A DNA stretch of 43,049 nt from Nanobdellati archaeon (lineage in GTDB: Archaea; EX4484-52; WAPT01): NCBI GenBank assembly GCA_027038505.1, contig JALVWC010000017.1, positions 1 to 43,049 of the forward strand, written 5' to 3'. A program made the translations under genes and the position numbers. Shown here piece by piece: positions 38,385-43,049 of this stretch (its first letter is position 1; every line of letters begins with the position of its first letter). Under the pieces are notes generated by a model that saw nothing but the letters and a program-made list of their open reading frames with translations, had not been told where the DNA came from and ran no database searches.

Positions 38385-38939
38385 TCACAGATTTCGTGAG
38401 ATCCTACCATTCTCCATTTTTATGAGACCTTTTTTTGATAGCTGGAATATTTTTAAAAGGGGATTCGTTATGCCGATTTCCTTTGCGGTATTAACAACAT
38501 CTTTTAAGAGTGGTGGTTTAAGCAATACCATTTCAAGTTCATCCACGATATTCAAAATCATAAAAGATTCCATAAGATCTGTATCCTGAGAGATATATGG
38601 TTCTTTACTATGCGTTTCCACATCCTCACCGAAAGTTCTTTCATATTCCTCATAATTTTCGTCACCACCTAAATCTTCAGGGATATAATCAACACGGATA
38701 ACCGCATGCCATTCGTCCATTTCCCGGAATTGCGTCAGTACATCGAACCCGTAATAAATAAGCCCGTACGTATCCTTTATGAGCTTTTCTATGTGTTTTG
38801 CTTTTCCCATACATTTTGTTATGGCCGTAGAGAGACTCTTAGCCTTTGCCTCGAGGACAACCGAATAAATAGGCTCATCATAACTGTCATTCCTAACAAG
38901 CCTGTAACCCTTTACCTTGATTATGGCGGGCAGACCCAC
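38385..38939 (-). CDS. Hypothetical protein
   Basis: Intact 184-aa ORF in a non-overlapping position. Confidence 0.65.
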   Translation of the reverse strand: MGLPAIIKVKGYRLVRNDSYDEPIYSVVLEAKAKSLSTAITKCMGKAKHIEKLIKDTYGLIYYGFDVLTQFREMDEWHAVIRVDYIPEDLGGDENYEEYERTFGEDVETHSKEPYISQDTDLMESFMILNIVDELEMVLLKPPLLKDVVNTAKEIGITNPLLKIFQLSKKGLIKMENGRISRNL

Positions 38940-39004
38940 GAATTTTCACCTTCCTTCATGCTCTCAGCTTAATTTTAAGAATATTGACTTATCCTTAAAA
39001 AATT

Positions 39005-39682
39005 ATGCCAAGAAAAATAAGGGCGGTTTTCTTTGACCTTGACAATACGTTGGTGGACTTTTTGAGATTCAAGAGAATGTGTTTGGAAGGGAGCGTTGAG
39101 GCTATGATAGATACCGGATTGAAAATTGAGAAAGAGGAAGCCTTGAGAAAGCTTTATGAGCTTTATGAAAAATACGGAATGGAATATAAACACATTTTCG
39201 ATGATTTCTTGAGGGAAACCATGGGAGAGCCCGATCCAAAAATACTCGCTGCCGCGATTGTGGCCTACAGACAAAGAAGAATAAGCTTTCTTGAACCGTA
39301 TCCCCACGTCATCCCGACACTTCTTGAACTTATGAGGAGAGGTATAAAGCTTGGAATTATAACGGATGCTCCCAAGCTCAAAGCATGGCTCAGGCTCTGT
39401 ACCTTGAAACTGCACCACTTTTTCAAGATAGTGGTAACTCTGGATGATACTGGGAAAAGAAAGCCAAGCCCTGAACCGTTTTTACTCGGCATTGAGCTTG
39501 CGGGTGTTAAACCCCAAGAATGCCTCTATATAGGGGATAGGGAAGATGTTGACATCTTTGGAGCGAAAAAAGTTGGCATGCTAACATGTTTTGCGAAATA
39601 TGGTGGTGCGGAGTACAAAGGAGCGGTGGTGTCGGACTACGTCATTGAAGACTTCGAAGAACTTCTAGAAATCATTAAATAA
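39005..39682 (+). CDS. HAD superfamily hydrolase
   Basis: AVFFDLDNTLVDF...LGIITDAPKLKAWLRL...KPSPEPFLLGI...YIGDREDVDIFGAKKVGM. Confidence 0.93.
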   Translation: MPRKIRAVFFDLDNTLVDFLRFKRMCLEGSVEAMIDTGLKIEKEEALRKLYELYEKYGMEYKHIFDDFLRETMGEPDPKILAAAIVAYRQRRISFLEPYPHVIPTLLELMRRGIKLGIITDAPKLKAWLRLCTLKLHHFFKIVVTLDDTGKRKPSPEPFLLGIELAGVKPQECLYIGDREDVDIFGAKKVGMLTCFAKYGGAEYKGAVVSDYVIEDFEELLEIIK

Positions 39683-39695
39683 AGTGTTGTTATAA

Positions 39696-40139
39696 TTATG
39701 GCGGCGAAATCCTAATATAACTCGGAGTTGATACTATTCCACTTCCGGTCGCCACTATTGCATATTCATCATCACTTTCAACACTGCCAATTATGCCTTT
39801 AAAACCATGAGGTAGTGATAAACTAAGTAAAATTGTTGAATGCGGCAACTCTATTGCAACACCGTATGGACCCATACCATAAATTCTGTAATTTCTGAAA
39901 GCTGATGTCTGCGGAAGTTTAATTTTTATATAGTTCTGGATTGATTCATTGTCTAAATAAGCAGATGTCGTATATACGGATGTTAACACAGCCTCACCCA
40001 AAACCCTATCGGCATTTCTAGCCATGTTGTTGTAAAGCCTATTAACAAAGAGCAACAATGTCATGACCATAACAAGCCCTATACTGAACGTCATCACTTG
40101 TTCAAGGGTTATGACCTGAGCTTTCCTCCATGTAAACAC
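39696..40139 (-). CDS. Pseudopilin/pilin-like membrane protein
   Basis: KAQVITLEQVMTFSIGLVMVMTLLLFVNRLY N-terminal TM; in pilin gene run. Confidence 0.6.
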   Translation of the reverse strand: MFTWRKAQVITLEQVMTFSIGLVMVMTLLLFVNRLYNNMARNADRVLGEAVLTSVYTTSAYLDNESIQNYIKIKLPQTSAFRNYRIYGMGPYGVAIELPHSTILLSLSLPHGFKGIIGSVESDDEYAIVATGSGIVSTPSYIRISPP

Positions 40140-40173
40140 AGGAATAACCTTTTCTCCTCTTTTTTTCTTTTAT

Positions 40174-40827
40174 TTATCCTGCACTCCCGATCGAAGCATA
40201 GACAGGTATGTTTATAACCTCTCCCCCCAGAACGCTCGGTTTCCCAGTTCTCGTAGCGCTTCCAGCAGATAAAGTCAGTATAACATTTCCTGGCATTGCC
40301 ATAGTATTGCCACCCGCGGTGAGATTATAATAATAAGCATCACCAGTATCGAGATCATAGAGCTTCCTGAGAGCTATTCTGTAAATAATTATGTATTCTC
40401 CCTGAGCAGGTTCGACTTTTACCATCACCACAGCGGGTTGGTCATGTCCTAAAAAGGCTGTAGAGTTTTCCCACGGAGTACCCTTAACACCATGAGGAAT
40501 TTCACTTCCCAATGGTATCCAGATATTAGTTGCATAAGGACTTTTCTTTGATCTTATGATGTAATCTATGGCATTTTCGTTGGGTTTTATTATTATCATT
40601 CCGTAACTAGTAATTGTTATTGATTTTTGCCCACCAGTTTTTATTACATCATTAAGTGCTTTCTGAATCTCCATAGCCGAAGCCTTTGCCGATTCGAGTT
40701 TCGATGTTGCCTCTCCCTTCTGAAGAAGAGGCAATCCCCAGAAGTAGGTAGCCGACACGGTAGCCAGTATAACCCCAAGTACCAACACATAAGATACGGC
40801 CTGAATTTGAGCTTTGTGTGCCTTCAT
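40174..40827 (-). CDS. Pseudopilin/pilin-like protein
   Basis: MKAHKAQIQAVSYVLVLGVILATVSATYFWGLPLLQKGEA. Confidence 0.65.
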   Translation of the reverse strand: MKAHKAQIQAVSYVLVLGVILATVSATYFWGLPLLQKGEATSKLESAKASAMEIQKALNDVIKTGGQKSITITSYGMIIIKPNENAIDYIIRSKKSPYATNIWIPLGSEIPHGVKGTPWENSTAFLGHDQPAVVMVKVEPAQGEYIIIYRIALRKLYDLDTGDAYYYNLTAGGNTMAMPGNVILTLSAGSATRTGKPSVLGGEVINIPVYASIGSAG

Positions 40828-40843
40828 TTTTATCTTACCTCCG

Positions 40844-41350
40844 TTAAGGCGGTATGCATTGGCAGTTCTCATTATTGGTTCCCGAACATGACATTTTACA
40901 GGTTTTACTGTCCATGTTCCCTGGAGCGTTTACGATAACGGTTATCACCTCACCATTGTAATCAGCCATTTTTACGTTCAAGACAAGAGTACATACCTGG
41001 TTAGGGTTAACATTACCACATGTGGATGATTTGATACCCGCGGGGACTCCGTTAATGGTTATGGCATTGGACAAATACTGGGTCATATTCCAAGCTGTAC
41101 TTCCGATATTCCTCAAGGCTATTGCAAAATCCTCAGTATTTGCTGATCTATCGTTATCATAAATACTTACTATATCGACTCTCATAGCTGCCTTTTCAGC
41201 CTCCGTGAGCATTTGTTTTTGAACAGATTCCTGCATACTCTGTTGCATTTTGATAGCAAAGGCGAACAACATGCCACCCGCTGCAATGGCCAGCATCAGC
41301 AACAGCACCATCGCTATGATTGGAGTCAATCCTTTCCTTCTAACCACCAT
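40844..41350 (-). CDS. Archaeal type IV pilin-like protein B
   Basis: KGLTPIIAMVLLLMLAIAAGGMLFAF. Confidence 0.85.
   Translation of the reverse strand: MVVRRKGLTPIIAMVLLLMLAIAAGGMLFAFAIKMQQSMQESVQKQMLTEAEKAAMRVDIVSIYDNDRSANTEDFAIALRNIGSTAWNMTQYLSNAITINGVPAGIKSSTCGNVNPNQVCTLVLNVKMADYNGEVITVIVNAPGNMDSKTCKMSCSGTNNENCQCIPP
41271..41329. repeat. 59-bp segment shared by the two pilin genes, copy 1
   Basis: atgccacccgctgcaatggccagcatcagcaacagcaccatcgctatgattggagtcaa. Confidence 0.95.
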
Positions 41351-41405
41351 AGTTTGATCACCAAGTTTCGCGTTTTTTACTAATACTTGTTATTATGTTC
41401 CCATT

Positions 41406-41933
41406 TCATGTCTTTTCAGAACAGACATACTTTCCGGAACCTGCTTCAACAACAGTACATGTTATACTGTCTGAATTTCCGGGTGCATCAACACGCACGG
41501 TGATGCGCTTACCATTGTAAGACGCGAGGTTTTCACCTTGCAGGGTTATTGTACACACCCTATCTGGTGCCGGTAATTTCGTTGTACAGTCTGAATTAGC
41601 AAGGTCTATGTTTTTGTATACTCCGTTAATCATCACAGTAGCATATTTTGTGATGTTCCATTCTGTACTACCTGTGTTCTTAACCAATATGTTGAATTTA
41701 GTATTATCTCCATACACACTTACGATCTGTAACCTTCTTGCGGCAGCTTCAGCCTGTGAAAGTGCTTGTTTGTTAACACTCTCCTGCATGGCAGTTTGCA
41801 TCTTCCCGCTAAAGGCGAATAATATGCCACCCGCTGCAATGGCCAGCATCAGCAACAGCACCATCGCTATGATTGGAGTCAAACCCTTACTGCGACCCCA
41901 AGATCCCATGTATCTCCTATACATATCAACCAC
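41406..41933 (-). CDS. Archaeal type IV pilin-like protein A
   Basis: SKGLTPIIAMVLLLMLAIAAGGILFAF. Confidence 0.85.
   Translation of the reverse strand: MVDMYRRYMGSWGRSKGLTPIIAMVLLLMLAIAAGGILFAFSGKMQTAMQESVNKQALSQAEAAARRLQIVSVYGDNTKFNILVKNTGSTEWNITKYATVMINGVYKNIDLANSDCTTKLPAPDRVCTITLQGENLASYNGKRITVRVDAPGNSDSITCTVVEAGSGKYVCSEKT
41824..41882. repeat. 59-bp segment shared by the two pilin genes, copy 2
   Basis: Identical to 41271-41329. Confidence 0.95.
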
Positions 41934-41968
41934 CTCTCTTCATAATAATTTTTCCGAGGAATATAAAA

Positions 41969-42175
41969 TTATCTTACCTTGTCCTTGTAAATTTTGAACA
42001 ACAGTACATCCGCAAGGATTATCCCTAAAAAGTTCAATAGGGACACCAGCACGAGTGTTTGTTCCATTGACCGTGCATACGGTATCATGCCTAATATTAC
42101 CCCTATCATTGTCAGTGCGATGATCCCAACTATATACTCCAGATATGTTAGAACATTTTTGGTTTCTCCATCCAT
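41969..42175 (-). CDS. Small two-TM membrane protein
   Basis: VLTYLEYIVGIIALTMIGVILGMI...LVLVSLLNFLGIILADVLLF. Confidence 0.65.
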   Translation of the reverse strand: MDGETKNVLTYLEYIVGIIALTMIGVILGMIPYARSMEQTLVLVSLLNFLGIILADVLLFKIYKDKVR

Positions 42176-42227
42176 TTCGCTATCACCTCCCGCGCTGACG
42201 ATTTGGATCTTCTCGCAACATCAAACT

Positions 42228-42842
42228 TTATTTTTTAATAGGTGGTTGTGGTTGTGGAAAACCTCCAGAATGGGGCAGGTGAGGCATTCCTCCCGGCCCT
42301 ATCTCTCCACTAGGAGGGTGAATAGGAATAGAGGTGGGTGATGGTGGTGTCCTATGAATTCCCCCGTGGGGCAAGATATTTTCAGTTGTGAGTTTTTTCA
42401 GCCTCTTTTCAATGGAAGCCAACATCTGTAACATGTTATTATTACTTTCTGTTATTTTTTCAGCCACATCATTGAATTTGTCCAAAACTTTTACCAAGAT
42501 CTCCTCTCCAGAACTCTTCGCTTCCTCCTCTCCAAGCATCTTTAAAACGTCCACAAACTGCTCTATCTTCTCCTCCAATCTCTCCAACTTACCTACGAGA
42601 ACCTCAATTTCTTCCCTCAGACCTTGATTTGATTTCACAACTTCTTCAATTATTTTCTGGTTTAATTCAGTCATATCTATAATTTTATCTATAAATTTCT
42701 CGAGATTAGCCAGTGTTCGGGACTGTTCAAGAGCCTCAAGTCTCCGTTCAAGTCTTCGAAGAGGATTAAGTGGCATGACCTCGTACTCGTCATCAAATAT
42801 TTCGTATTCATCATCCCTTGTAATGGATTTTCGCGAGACCAT
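42228..42842 (-). CDS. Coiled-coil protein with Pro/His/Gly-rich tail, first gene of the pilin cluster
   Basis: LREEIEVLVGKLERLEEKIEQFVDVLKML...GGIHRTPPSPTSIPIHPPSGEIGPGGMPHLPHSGGFPQPQPPIKK. Confidence 0.7.
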   Translation of the reverse strand: MVSRKSITRDDEYEIFDDEYEVMPLNPLRRLERRLEALEQSRTLANLEKFIDKIIDMTELNQKIIEEVVKSNQGLREEIEVLVGKLERLEEKIEQFVDVLKMLGEEEAKSSGEEILVKVLDKFNDVAEKITESNNNMLQMLASIEKRLKKLTTENILPHGGIHRTPPSPTSIPIHPPSGEIGPGGMPHLPHSGGFPQPQPPIKK

Positions 42843-42919
42843 GATCTCTCCCCCAACTTAGTTTTAAATTAAGTTTTTAATCTTATATATACTTTTCGGT
42901 AGACTGAACGAGATTGTTC

Positions 42920-43049
42920 GGATAAATCACAACCCTCCTCTCACAAAATTCCGGTAAAATAAAAAACTCCTCACACCGCAAATCAAGCAAATATGTAGAG
43001 CACGCTTAGACCAGTGAAACTCTATCCAGTTTAAAAATAAGCAATTCTT
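42920..43049. repeat. 130-bp intergenic direct repeat, copy 2 (runs to window end)
   Basis: Same as 33769-33898 with one mismatch; may continue beyond the window. Confidence 0.95.

Noticed and set aside
39696-42842. Calling the pilin cluster an archaellum operon
   Set aside because: No recognisable FlaH/FlaI/FlaJ or typical archaellin set. Only generic pilin-like N-termini and a coiled-coil protein are visible.
33769-43049. 130-bp repeat pair as a CRISPR or insertion sequence
   Set aside because: Only two distant copies, no short repeat-spacer structure, no transposase and no clear terminal inverted repeats.

Overview
The window is an archaeal (euryarchaeote-like) chromosome segment. About 1.8-22.9 kb is a nearly continuous ribosomal-protein superoperon: L3, L4, L23, L2, S19, L22, S3, L29, eIF1/SUI1, Rnp1, S17, L14, L24, S4e, L5, S14, S8, L6, L32e, a small Zn-ribbon ORF, L19e, L18, S5, L30, L15, SecY, DUF106, L34e, L14e, Cbf5, Trm112-like, tRNA-Ser, S13, S4, S11, RpoD, tRNA-Leu, L18e, L13, S9, RpoN, tRNA-Glu. 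The strongest unusual signal is in the tRNAs. tRNA-Leu(UAA) and tRNA-Glu(CUC) each contain an insert in the T-loop at position 59/60. Each insert folds into a 10-bp hairpin and fits bulge-helix-bulge (BHB) introns, and tRNA-Leu also has a normal 37/38 intron. A ~5.4 kb element is integrated at the tRNA-Glu 3' end, bounded by 28-nt direct repeats with one mismatch (23010-23037 and 28466-28493). It carries an integrase whose 5' codons and promoter appear to be stranded at the far end, a PIN/antitoxin pair, a truncated methyltransferase fused to a nuclease-like tail, and an AT-rich 706-aa protein with a possible Swt1-like HEPN C-terminus. Downstream are gene remnants, a NUDIX hydrolase, a frameshifted geranylgeranyl-reductase-like gene, TauE/SafE with an ArsR-ferredoxin fusion regulator, type IV pilin-like genes, HerA, and NifS/IscU. 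A nearly identical 130-bp repeat lies upstream of two separate pilin loci. Several genes have single-base or short-duplication frameshifts. These could be real decay or sequencing error and need read-level checking.
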